Shown here: positions 45,910 to 53,523 of the stretch, piece by piece
Layout of the letters: every line of letters begins with the position of its first letter
How positions within the stretch are numbered: the first letter of the stretch is position 1
NCBI RefSeq assembly: GCF_900103785.1
Contig: NZ_FNHE01000001.1
Location: forward strand, 396,109 to 460,108
Direction: 5' to 3'
Source of the DNA: Geodermatophilus siccatus
Lineage (GTDB): Bacteria; Actinomycetota; Actinomycetes; Mycobacteriales; Geodermatophilaceae
Length of the DNA: 64,000 nt
Position numbers and translations under genes: made by a program
The notes under the pieces: model-generated
The model's database searches: none
Told to the model about the DNA's origin: nothing
Seen by the model: the letters and a program-made list of their open reading frames with translations, nothing else

Positions 45910-47067
45910 CTACCGGAGGAGGCTGCGGGCGATCACCATGCGCTGCACCTGGTTGGTGCCCTCGTAGATTTGGGTGATCTTGGCGTCGCGCATCATGCGC
46001 TCGACCGGGAAGTCCTGGGTGTAGCCGGCACCGCCGAAGAGCTGGACGGCGTCGGTGGTCACCTGCATGGCGACGTCGGAGGCGAAGGCCTTGGCCGAGG
46101 CGGAGACCCGGGTGACGTCGGGACGGCCCTGCTCACCGGCGGCCGCGGCGACGTAGACGAGGTGGCGGGCCGCCTCGATCTTCATCTCCATGTCGGCGAG
46201 CATGAACTGCACGCCCTGGAACTCGGAGATGGCCTTCCCGAACTGCCGGCGCTCCTTGACGTAGGCCACCGAGGCGTCGAGCGCGCCCTGGGCGATGCCG
46301 ACGGCCTGCGCGCCGATGGTCGGCCGGGTGAAGTCCAGCGTCCGCAGCGCGGTCTTGAAACCGGTGCCGGGCTCGCCGATGACCCGGTCGGCCGGGATGG
46401 TGCAGTCGGTGAGGTAGAGCTCGCAGGTGGGCGATCCCTTGATGCCCATCTTGCGCTCCTTGGGACCGACCGCGAAGCCGGGGTCGTCGCGGTGGACGGC
46501 GAAGGCGGAGATGCCGTTGGCGCCCTTCTCCGGGTCGGTGACCGCCATGACCGTGTACCACTCGGAGACCCCGGAGTTGGTGATCCAGGCCTTGGTGCCG
46601 TTGAGCACCCAGCTGTCGCCGTCGAGCCGGGCGCGGGTCCGCATCGCGGCGGCGTCGGAGCCGGCCTCCCGCTCGGAGAGCCCGTAGCTGATCATCGCGT
46701 CGCCGGCGGCGATCGGCCGCAGCACCCGCTGCTTGAGGTCCTCGGACGCCGAGAGGATGACCGGCATCGAACCGAGCTTGTTGACCGCCGGGATCAGCGA
46801 GGCCGACGCGTCGACCCGGGCGACCTCCTCGATGACGATGCAGGTCGCGATCGCGTCCGCGCCCTCCCCGCCGTAGGCCTCGGGGATGTGGGTGGCGTGG
46901 AAGCCGGCGGCGGTCAGCGCCTTCTGCGCCTCGATCGGGTAGCGGGAGTCGGCGTCCACCTCGGCGGCGTACGGGGCGATCTCCCGCTCGGCGAGGTCGC
47001 GGACCGCCTCGCGGACCGCCTCGTGCTCCTCGGTCAGGGCGTACAGCCCGGCAGCGTTGTTACCCAC
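45910..47067 (-). CDS. fadE25: Acyl-CoA dehydrogenase (FadE25-like)
   Basis: The 385-residue flavoenzyme has IPEAYGGEGADAIA, MISYGLSEREAGSDAAAMRT, WVLNGTKAWITN, RQFGKAISEFQGVQFMLADM, LFGGAGYTQDFPVERMMRDAK and YEGTNQVQRMVIARSLL, with the Glu of YEGTNQ (about 369) as catalytic base for short/branched acyl-CoAs. It oxidises acyl-CoA to 2-enoyl-CoA. GTG 47067 lies six bases after TAGGAT, so the transcript is probably leaderless. Its neighbour purE is reversed order as in Rv3274c-Rv3275c. Confidence 0.95.
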   Translation of the reverse strand: MGNNAAGLYALTEEHEAVREAVRDLAEREIAPYAAEVDADSRYPIEAQKALTAAGFHATHIPEAYGGEGADAIATCIVIEEVARVDASASLIPAVNKLGSMPVILSASEDLKQRVLRPIAAGDAMISYGLSEREAGSDAAAMRTRARLDGDSWVLNGTKAWITNSGVSEWYTVMAVTDPEKGANGISAFAVHRDDPGFAVGPKERKMGIKGSPTCELYLTDCTIPADRVIGEPGTGFKTALRTLDFTRPTIGAQAVGIAQGALDASVAYVKERRQFGKAISEFQGVQFMLADMEMKIEAARHLVYVAAAAGEQGRPDVTRVSASAKAFASDVAMQVTTDAVQLFGGAGYTQDFPVERMMRDAKITQIYEGTNQVQRMVIARSLLR

Positions 47068-47073
47068 GGGTAG

Positions 47074-47079
47074 ATCCTA
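47074..47079 (-). promoter_or_regulatory. Leaderless -10 element for fadE25 (TAGGAT)
   Basis: On the minus strand TAGGAT lies six bases before the GTG at 47067, and no ribosome site is present. Confidence 0.5.
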
Positions 47080-47093
47080 GGGCTGGCGGCGAC

Positions 47094-47594
47094 TCAGGAG
47101 GAAGCGAGCCGCTCCTGCAGCGTGGCGTCCCGGGCGGCGACGGACTCGGCGAGGTCGGCCTGGAACCGCTCGACCGCGGCCCGCAGCTCCGGGTCGCCGG
47201 CGGCGAGGATGCGCACCGCGAGCAGTCCGGCGTTGCGGCCGCCCCCGATGGAGACCGTCGCGACCGGCACCCCGGCGGGCATCTGCACGATCGACAGCAG
47301 GCTGTCCAGCCCGTCGAGGCGGTCCAGCGGCCGGGGGACGCCGATCACCGGCAGCGGCGTGGCCGCGGCGACCATCCCGGGCAGGTGGGCCGCTCCCCCG
47401 GCGCCGGCGATGACCACCCGCAGGCCACGACCGGCGGCGCTCTCGGCGTACTCGAGCATCCGGCGCGGGGTGCGGTGCGCGGAGACGACGTGCGCCTCGT
47501 ACGGGACGCCGAACTCGGTCAGCGCCGCCGCCGCGGGTTCCATCACCGGCCAGTCGGAGTCGCTGCCCATGACGATGCCGACGATCGGGTCCAC
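47094..47594 (-). CDS. purE: N5-carboxyaminoimidazole ribonucleotide mutase
   Basis: The 166-residue protein has [73 protein letters not shown] and [22 protein letters not shown], complete PurE motifs. Note PRPL instead of the usual TxPL. It converts N5-CAIR to CAIR in purine synthesis. The GTG start at 47594 follows an AGGAG ribosome site. It sits 27 bases behind purK. Confidence 0.97.
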   Translation of the reverse strand: MDPIVGIVMGSDSDWPVMEPAAAALTEFGVPYEAHVVSAHRTPRRMLEYAESAAGRGLRVVIAGAGGAAHLPGMVAAATPLPVIGVPRPLDRLDGLDSLLSIVQMPAGVPVATVSIGGGRNAGLLAVRILAAGDPELRAAVERFQADLAESVAARDATLQERLASS

Positions 47595-47621
47595 GCGGGG
47601 CTCCTCGCTGCTCGGTCGGGG

Positions 47622-48827
47622 TCAGTGCTCGGTCGGGAAGGCGAACGCCGGGTCGACCTCGCCGTCGGCCAGGTAGCGGGCGGCCGCGGTGGCCCGGGCG
47701 CGCACCTCGTCGAGGTCGGTGCCCAGCGCGGTCACGTGGCCCAACTTGCGGCCGGGGCGCTGCCCCTTGCCGTACCAGTGCAGCTTCACGTCGGGCCAGT
47801 GGGCCATCAGGTGGTGCACCCGCTCGTCGAGGCCGGGGCCGGTCCAGCCCTCCTCGGTGGCGCGCCCGCCGAGCACGTTGGCCATCACCACGACCGGCGC
47901 GGCCATCGCCGTGGCACCCAGCGGGTAGTCGAGGACGGCGCGCAGGTGCTGCTCGAACTGGCTGGTCCGCGAGCCCTCGATGGTCCAGTGCCCGGAGTTG
48001 TGCGGCCGCATCGCCAGCTCGTTGACCAGGACGCCGTCCGCCGTCTGGAACAGCTCGACGGCCATGACCCCGACGACGCCGACCCGGTCGGCCACCCGCA
48101 CCGCGAGCTCCTGGGCGGCGGTCGCGGTGTCCTCGTCCAGCCCGGGCGCGGGCGCGAGCACCTCGGTGTTGATGCCGTCGCGCTGCACGGTCTCGACCAC
48201 GGGCCAGACGGAGACCTGCCCGAAGGGCGAGCGGGCGACCAGCGCGGAGAGCTCCCTGACCATCGGGACCCGCTGCTCGGCGAGCAGGACGTCGTACCGG
48301 GCGAGGAGCTCGGCGACGTCGTCCGGCCGGTCGACGACGAACACCCCGCGCCCGTCGTAGCCGCCGCGCGGCGTCTTGACGACCACCGGCCAGCCGTGCC
48401 GGTCACCGAAGGCCGCGACCTCGTCGACGGAGGCGACCTCGGCCCAGGCCGGCTGCGGCTCGCCGGCGGCGGCCAGCGCCCGGCGCAGGACCAGCTTGTC
48501 CTGCGCGTGCACCAGCGCGTCGGGGCCGGGGGCGACCCGGTGACCGGCCGACTCCAGAGCGCGCAGGTGCTCGGTGGGCACGTGCTCGTGGTCGAAGGTG
48601 ACCACGGTGGCGCCGTCGGCGAGGGCGAGGAGGGCGTCGAGGTCGCGGTGGTCGCCGAGGCGGACGTCGGCGGCCACCAGCGCGGCGGACTCGTCGGGGC
48701 CGGTGGAGAGGACCCGCAGCGACTGGCCGAGCGCGATGGCTGCCTGGTGGGTCATCCGGGCCAGCTGGCCACCGCCGACCATGGCGACGACGGGCAGTCC
48801 GGTGCGCGGGTCGACGGGGGTGGCCAC
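47622..48827 (-). CDS. purK: N5-carboxyaminoimidazole ribonucleotide synthase
   Basis: The 401-residue ATP-grasp enzyme has VAMVGGGQLARMTHQAA, VVTFDHEHVPTEHLRAL, VVKTPRGGYDGRGVFVV, VRELSALVARS, VNELAMRPHNSGHWTIEGSRTSQFEQHL and GKGQRPGRKLGHVTALG, the PurK signature set. It makes N5-CAIR from AIR, ATP and bicarbonate. TAGGGT ends eight bases before the GTG at 48827, which makes that codon a better start than the GTG two codons upstream at 48833. Operon with purE. Confidence 0.96.
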   Translation of the reverse strand: MATPVDPRTGLPVVAMVGGGQLARMTHQAAIALGQSLRVLSTGPDESAALVAADVRLGDHRDLDALLALADGATVVTFDHEHVPTEHLRALESAGHRVAPGPDALVHAQDKLVLRRALAAAGEPQPAWAEVASVDEVAAFGDRHGWPVVVKTPRGGYDGRGVFVVDRPDDVAELLARYDVLLAEQRVPMVRELSALVARSPFGQVSVWPVVETVQRDGINTEVLAPAPGLDEDTATAAQELAVRVADRVGVVGVMAVELFQTADGVLVNELAMRPHNSGHWTIEGSRTSQFEQHLRAVLDYPLGATAMAAPVVVMANVLGGRATEEGWTGPGLDERVHHLMAHWPDVKLHWYGKGQRPGRKLGHVTALGTDLDEVRARATAAARYLADGEVDPAFAFPTEH

Positions 48828-48835
48828 GGGCACCC

Positions 48836-48841
48836 ACCCTA
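48836..48841 (-). promoter_or_regulatory. Leaderless -10 element for purK (TAGGGT)
   Basis: On the minus strand TAGGGT lies eight bases before GTG 48827 and decides between two in-frame GTG codons. Confidence 0.5.
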
Positions 48842-48860
48842 GAGGTGGCTCCCGGCGGGC

Positions 48861-49598
48861 TCAGCCGAGCGCGGCGAGCGAGCGGCCGATGCGGCCGCCG
48901 ACCGCGGCGGCCACGGCCGGGGTCGGGTGGACACCGTCCGGTGAGGCGCCGAAGGCGAACGCCCCGCCGGCGTCGACCTCGCCCCACGGGTCCAGGTAGG
49001 TCCAGCCGTTGCGGCTGGCCAGGTCCGCGAGCGCGGCGTTGTACCCGTTGCGCGCCGCCGCGCGCGGGTCGTTGGGCGCGATGGCGACGACCACGACGGT
49101 CGGCGCGCCGGCGGCCGCCACGACGCCCTCGATGTCGGCGGCCGACTGCTCCCACGGGAGGCCGCGGACCAGGTCGTTGGTGCCGGCCATCACGACGAGC
49201 ACGTCGGCCGTCCAGTCGGTGCGCTCGACGCCGGCCAGCATGTCCGCGGTGGTGGCCCCGGGGATCGCCCAGCCGGCCACGAGGTCGAGGCCGCTCTCCT
49301 GCTCGGCGGCCGGCAGCCAGGAGGCATCCCCCTGGACGCGGTCACCGACGAGCGGCTGCGACACGTCCGTGGCGCCGGCGGTGATCGAGTCGCCGACCGC
49401 GGCGAAGGTGCGCGGCTCGGCGGCGGCGCTCGTCGCGGGCGCCGCGCTGCTGGGCGGCGCGGGCGTCGGGGCGGCCGGCTGCGCGTCGTCCGGCGACGGG
49501 CCGCAGCCGGCCACGACGGCCGGCAGGACGACGGCCACTGCCGCCCGCAGGAGGGCCCGTCGAGGGCGGAGCCGCGTCACGCGACGAGTCTCGGTCAC
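48861..49598 (-). CDS. SGNH/GDSL-hydrolase lipoprotein
   Basis: The 245-residue protein has a basic start, a hydrophobic segment and the lipobox VVAGC with Cys32, then a Pro/Ala/Thr linker to about residue 60. The SGNH fold follows: FAAVGDSITAGA (block I Ser), AGTNDLVRGLPW (block III), and SPDGVHPTPAVA (Asp and His of block V). It would remove acyl or acetyl groups from an envelope glycan or lipid. It lies between purK and a leftward acyltransferase-3 gene, so a pair of acyl-adding and acyl-removing enzymes is possible. Confidence 0.88.
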   Translation of the reverse strand: MTETRRVTRLRPRRALLRAAVAVVLPAVVAGCGPSPDDAQPAAPTPAPPSSAAPATSAAAEPRTFAAVGDSITAGATDVSQPLVGDRVQGDASWLPAAEQESGLDLVAGWAIPGATTADMLAGVERTDWTADVLVVMAGTNDLVRGLPWEQSAADIEGVVAAAGAPTVVVVAIAPNDPRAAARNGYNAALADLASRNGWTYLDPWGEVDAGGAFAFGASPDGVHPTPAVAAAVGGRIGRSLAALG

Positions 49599-49637
49599 CA
49601 GGCCGTGCGGCGCGGGGGAGGCGGCCCGCCGGCGCCG

Positions 49638-50996
49638 TCAGGCGCTCAGCGTCCGCTGCGCCGGCACCGGAGCGGCGGGCTGCGCCGGCGGGACCTCGGC
49701 GTTGCGCCCGGCGAGCAGGGCCGCCGTGGCCGGCGTCAGCGGCCGGTCGCCCCGGACGACGGCGACCCGCGCCTGGGCCGGCGCCAGCTGCGCCGCGGTC
49801 TCGGCCGGACGGCGGGCCGGGACGACCCGGCGCAGCTGCTGGCGGGCCGGCTCCTCGACGAACCGGTGGGCGAGGTGGGCCAGGACGAACGTCGAGAGGA
49901 GCACGGGGGCGAGCAGCAGCGCCCACAGCGAGGTGCCGGCGGCGATCCTCGGCCACCAGTCCATGAGGGTCCAGAAGACCTCGAACACCGGGATGTGCAC
50001 CAGGTAGAGGCCGAAGGAGATCCGGCCACCGTGCACCACCGGCCCCCGGGACAGCAGGGCGCTCAGGCCGGTGCGGGAGAGGGCGAGCGCGCCGACGAGC
50101 ACCGGGAAGAAGACGACGACGATGCCGCCGAACGCGGAGTGGTCGTTGTCGATCCCCCGCCAGTCGCCCCACCACAGGCCGACGGCGATGGCGCCGACGC
50201 TGGCCAGGGCCCAGGCGGCGGCGGCCTCCTCCACCCGCGGCGTCCGGCGCACCCGCCGGACCACCAGGCAGGTCAGGGCGCCGGCCAGGAAGGCCGCGCC
50301 GATGCGCAGCAGCCAGGACCAGGCGATCACCGGCCCGCCGTGGACGTAGGTGGTGTAGCCCAGCGGCACCATCAGCAGGACGGCGGTGGCGCCGAGCAGC
50401 ACCAGGGGCGCGTTGCGGATGCGCCACAGCAGCACCGCGACCAGCGGGAAGGCGACGTAGGCCAGCCACTCGGCGCTGATCGACCACGCCGAGCCCATCC
50501 ACGACTCGCCGCCCGAGGCGGGGTGCCACCACAGCTGGACCATCGTGAGCTGCAGGAGGAAGTGCCAGACGTCGAGCACCGGCTGCTGGACCTGGTAGGC
50601 GACGACCCCGTCGGTGACCCGGGTGGCCTTGACCAGCAGCCAGCCGCCGTAGACGACGGTGACCAGCGCGTACACGGGCCAGATCCGGCACACCCGGGCC
50701 CACAGGAAGGTCCCCGCCTCGCGCACCGAGGGCCGGCGGCCGACGCGCTCGAGGTAGGTCAGCGTGATCACGAAGCCGCTGAGGACGAAGAAGAGGTCCA
50801 CGCCGGTGGCACCGGCACGGATGACCGGCCGGAGCGGCTCCCAGTAGCCGTCGTAGCCGAGGCCGGGCGTGAAGTGGAAGTGGTAGACGACCACCCAGAC
50901 GGCCGCGACCGCCCGCAGCCCGGTCAGCGACCGGATCTCCCCCGACCCGACCGACTGCTCGCCGTCGGTCCCCGTCGCGTGGGCACGTGTGGACAC
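49638..50996 (-). CDS. Acyltransferase-3 family membrane protein (OafA/YrhL type)
   Basis: The 452-residue protein starts at GTG 50996 after an AGGAGG ribosome site. It has RSLTGLRAVAAVWVVVYHFHF (His of the family motif), VDLFFVLSGFVITLTYLERV, CRIWPVYALVTVVYGG, SAWSISAEWLAYVAFPLVAV and ISFGLYLVHIPVFEVF, with about ten membrane helices and an Ala/Pro-rich C-terminal tail. Members O-acetylate or acylate surface polysaccharides and glycolipids. A similar protein is at 51899-53329. It is divergent from gtrA with a 250-bp gap. Confidence 0.92.
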   Translation of the reverse strand: MSTRAHATGTDGEQSVGSGEIRSLTGLRAVAAVWVVVYHFHFTPGLGYDGYWEPLRPVIRAGATGVDLFFVLSGFVITLTYLERVGRRPSVREAGTFLWARVCRIWPVYALVTVVYGGWLLVKATRVTDGVVAYQVQQPVLDVWHFLLQLTMVQLWWHPASGGESWMGSAWSISAEWLAYVAFPLVAVLLWRIRNAPLVLLGATAVLLMVPLGYTTYVHGGPVIAWSWLLRIGAAFLAGALTCLVVRRVRRTPRVEEAAAAWALASVGAIAVGLWWGDWRGIDNDHSAFGGIVVVFFPVLVGALALSRTGLSALLSRGPVVHGGRISFGLYLVHIPVFEVFWTLMDWWPRIAAGTSLWALLLAPVLLSTFVLAHLAHRFVEEPARQQLRRVVPARRPAETAAQLAPAQARVAVVRGDRPLTPATAALLAGRNAEVPPAQPAAPVPAQRTLSA

Positions 50997-51033
50997 GCGG
51001 TCCTCCTCTGTCGGGCCGTCGATGACGAGGCGA

Positions 51034-51056
51034 TTACGTCTCGTGACAGAACGTAA
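51034..51056. promoter_or_regulatory. TTACGT inverted repeat upstream of the acyltransferase gene
   Basis: TTACGT (51034-51039) and ACGTAA (51051-51056) are exact 6-bp inverted arms with an 11-base spacer, 38 bases upstream of GTG 50996 in the gap shared with gtrA. It could be an operator. AT-rich bases are unusual here. Confidence 0.3.
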
Positions 51057-51232
51057 CTCGACCGCTGGGGTGTGTTGAGTCGACGACCCACCAGAGTCCG
51101 CGACCGGATCCGGCAACAGGTGACGAACCGGCTCCCCTCCCGCGCGCCTGCTGGACACCGGTGGCGGCAGCGGATCGGACCGCCGGGCACCGGCCCCGTG
51201 CTCGTCGCCCGGTGCGGGATGCCGCCGGCGCG

Positions 51233-51238
51233 TACCCT
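51233..51238 (+). promoter_or_regulatory. Leaderless -10 element for gtrA (TACCCT)
   Basis: TACCCT lies eight bases before GTG 51247; no ribosome site is visible. Confidence 0.55.
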
Positions 51239-51246
51239 GGCGCTTC

Positions 51247-51702
51247 GTGACTGCCGTCCCCGCGCCCACGCAGCCCCGCAGCCGCTCCCTGTGGTCCGTC
51301 GTCCGTCACCTCGGGGCGTTCGGCGTCGTCGGCGGCATCGGCTTCGTGATCGAGGTGGGGCTGTTCCAGCTGCTCTACGGGCACCTCGGCAGCGGCGCGG
51401 TCGTCGCGAAGGCGGTGGCGACCATCGTGGCGATGACCGTCGCCTTCTTCGGCCACCGCCACTGGTCGTTCGCCCACCGGGCGCGCACCGGGTTCAAGCG
51501 CGAGTACCCGATGTTCCTGGTCATCAACGGGCTGACGCTGCTGATGGGCCTGGGGATCGTCGCCTTCGCCCGGTACGGCCTCGACCTGACCAGCGCCTGG
51601 GCCCTGCAGGGCGCCAACCTCGTCTCCATCGCCGTGGGCACCGTCGTGCGCTACCTCCTGTACCGCCAGTGGGTCTTCCCCGCGGCTGATCCCGCCGCCT
51701 GA
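51247..51702 (+). CDS. GtrA-family membrane protein (Rv3277-like)
   Basis: The 151-residue protein has four hydrophobic helices, with FGVVGGIGFVIEVGLFQLLY at the first, VAFFGHRHWSFAHRARTGF (the GtrA family motif N/HRHWxF) and IAVGTVVRYLLYRQWVF near the end. It would flip lipid-linked sugars. It lies between the acyltransferase genes and near birA as in the Rv3277 position. It is a separate paralogue of the gtrA at 6052. Its start is set by the -10 element. Confidence 0.88.
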   Translation: MTAVPAPTQPRSRSLWSVVRHLGAFGVVGGIGFVIEVGLFQLLYGHLGSGAVVAKAVATIVAMTVAFFGHRHWSFAHRARTGFKREYPMFLVINGLTLLMGLGIVAFARYGLDLTSAWALQGANLVSIAVGTVVRYLLYRQWVFPAADPAA

Positions 51703-51898
51703 CCTCGGGTCCCACCCGGCCGGGTCCGGCAGCGGGGCCGGACGACGCGCCGCCCGGGGCGCCGCGCGACCGGCTGGGTCGCACCGGCCGTGCTCCGCGC
51801 CGGCCCGGTGGCGGGTGCCCGTGGTCCGCGTGACCGGTCCGGTCCGCGGCGGGTCCCGGCGCCCGGTGAGCTGAGCTCGCCTTCGCGGACGTCGGGCC

Positions 51899-53329
51899 TC
51901 AGCCGCGCGGGCCGGCGGCCCACCGGTCCCCGGCGACCAGCCGGGCGCTCGCGGAGAGGCCTGCCGGAGCCGCGGCCCGCGGCCGCGGCGGCGTGTCGAG
52001 GGGCCACGGACGGGCGGAGACGCCGGACAGCGGCGGCACCCGGCGCGCGGTGGCGGGCTCCCCCGTGGGCGTCGGGACGGCGGTCGGGAGCGACCGACGC
52101 GCCGGAGCCGCCCCGACCGCACGCGGGCCGCTCCAGAGGCGGACCAGCCGGCGACGGGCCGGCTCCTCGATCCCGTGGTGGAGTGCGGCGGCACTGAGGA
52201 AGGACACGACGACGAGAGCGGGGACGAGCAGCACCACGCCGGGGGCGCGCGCCCCGGCAGCCGACGCGTGGTGCCAGATGACGCCCAGGCCGATGTCCTT
52301 CACCAGTGCGTGCGTCAGGTAGAGGCAGTAGGAGACGCGGCCGCCGTAGACCATGGCGTCCCGCGCCAGGAACCGCGCGAGCCGACCGTCGGTCAGCGCC
52401 AGGCCGGTGATGAGCACCGGCCAGCACAGCACGGCCACTCCGCCGTACACGCCCACGTGGCCGCCCGCGAGGACGTCCTGGGCGGTCCGCCAGTGGGCCC
52501 AGAGGAGCACGGTGCCGACCGTGGCGAGGGCGCCGAGGGTGAGGGGCTGCCCCCAGCGCCGGCCGCGCTCGGTGTCCTCCAGGTCGGCGGAGGCACAGGC
52601 GGCCAGCATGCCGGCGGTGAAGCTGCAGGCGATGCGCAGCAACCAGTACATCTCGACGTCGTCGGTGCCGTGCAGGAAGGACGTCACGGCCAGCGGCGAC
52701 ATCGCCGCGGTCGCGAGGACGAGGGTGGCCGCCGGGTGCGCGCGCAGGAGGGGACGCACCGCCAGGGCGAGGAGCGGGAAGGCGAGGTAGGCCAGCCACT
52801 CGGCGCTGATCGACCAGCCCGGCGTGACGTAGCTGGTCCCGAGCAGGGACTCCGCGCCCCACATCTGCGTCATCGTGAGCTGGCGCAGCAGCGACACCAC
52901 GTCGATCGGCGGGTAGAGGTCCGCGACGCGGCCTCGGAGGCCCATCAGGTCGGCCGTGACGAACCAGGCACAGGCGAGCAGCGTGACCGTGGCCCAGGCC
53001 GGCCACACCCGGGCGAAGCGGTTGGCCACGAACCGGGCCGCCCCCGCGGTCGACCAGCGCTGGCCGAACTGCTCCAGGTAGCCGCGCGCGATGACGAAGC
53101 CGCTGAGCACGAAGAACAGCTCCACCCCGATCCAACCGGCGCTCAGGACGGCGATGGCCCCGGGGAGCTGCTCCAGGTAGGGCGTCAGCTCGGGGACGAA
53201 GTGGTACAGGACCACCCACATCGCCGCGACGATGCGCAGCCCGGTCAGCGCCCGGATCTCGGACCGCGACCGGCGCACGGCACCCGTCGCCGGTGGGCGG
53301 GGCGCGGCTGTGCGCGGTGCGACGGACAT
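51899..53329 (-). CDS. Acyltransferase-3 family membrane protein, second copy
   Basis: The 476-residue protein has EIRALTGLRIVAAMWVVLYHF (catalytic-type His), WIGVELFFVLSGFVIARGYLEQF, NRFARVWPAWATVTLL, PGWSISAEWLAYLAFPLLAL and VSYCLYLTHALVKD, with about ten membrane helices and an 80-residue disordered Pro/Ala tail. It parallels the acyltransferase at 49638-50996, so the two may be duplicates with different acceptors. The start at 53329 (MSVAPRTA) follows a GGAGAC site. The 196-bp gap on the gtrA side is unannotated and shows no clear gene. Confidence 0.9.
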   Translation of the reverse strand: MSVAPRTAAPRPPATGAVRRSRSEIRALTGLRIVAAMWVVLYHFVPELTPYLEQLPGAIAVLSAGWIGVELFFVLSGFVIARGYLEQFGQRWSTAGAARFVANRFARVWPAWATVTLLACAWFVTADLMGLRGRVADLYPPIDVVSLLRQLTMTQMWGAESLLGTSYVTPGWSISAEWLAYLAFPLLALAVRPLLRAHPAATLVLATAAMSPLAVTSFLHGTDDVEMYWLLRIACSFTAGMLAACASADLEDTERGRRWGQPLTLGALATVGTVLLWAHWRTAQDVLAGGHVGVYGGVAVLCWPVLITGLALTDGRLARFLARDAMVYGGRVSYCLYLTHALVKDIGLGVIWHHASAAGARAPGVVLLVPALVVVSFLSAAALHHGIEEPARRRLVRLWSGPRAVGAAPARRSLPTAVPTPTGEPATARRVPPLSGVSARPWPLDTPPRPRAAAPAGLSASARLVAGDRWAAGPRG

Positions 53330-53523
53330 CGGCGTCTCCCGGGGAGGACGTGGAGGCGTGCTCCGGACCTGTGGACCCCCTGGACGCTAGTGACGGTCCG
53401 TGCACGGGTGTTGACTCGAAAAGCACCGAAAGACCCCGCCTCTGGGGCGAGAACTGCCAGACTCCGTGCTCCTCCGTCACACCCCTCCCGGCCGTCCCGC
53501 CGGCCCCGTCCGCCGGTCGGGGG

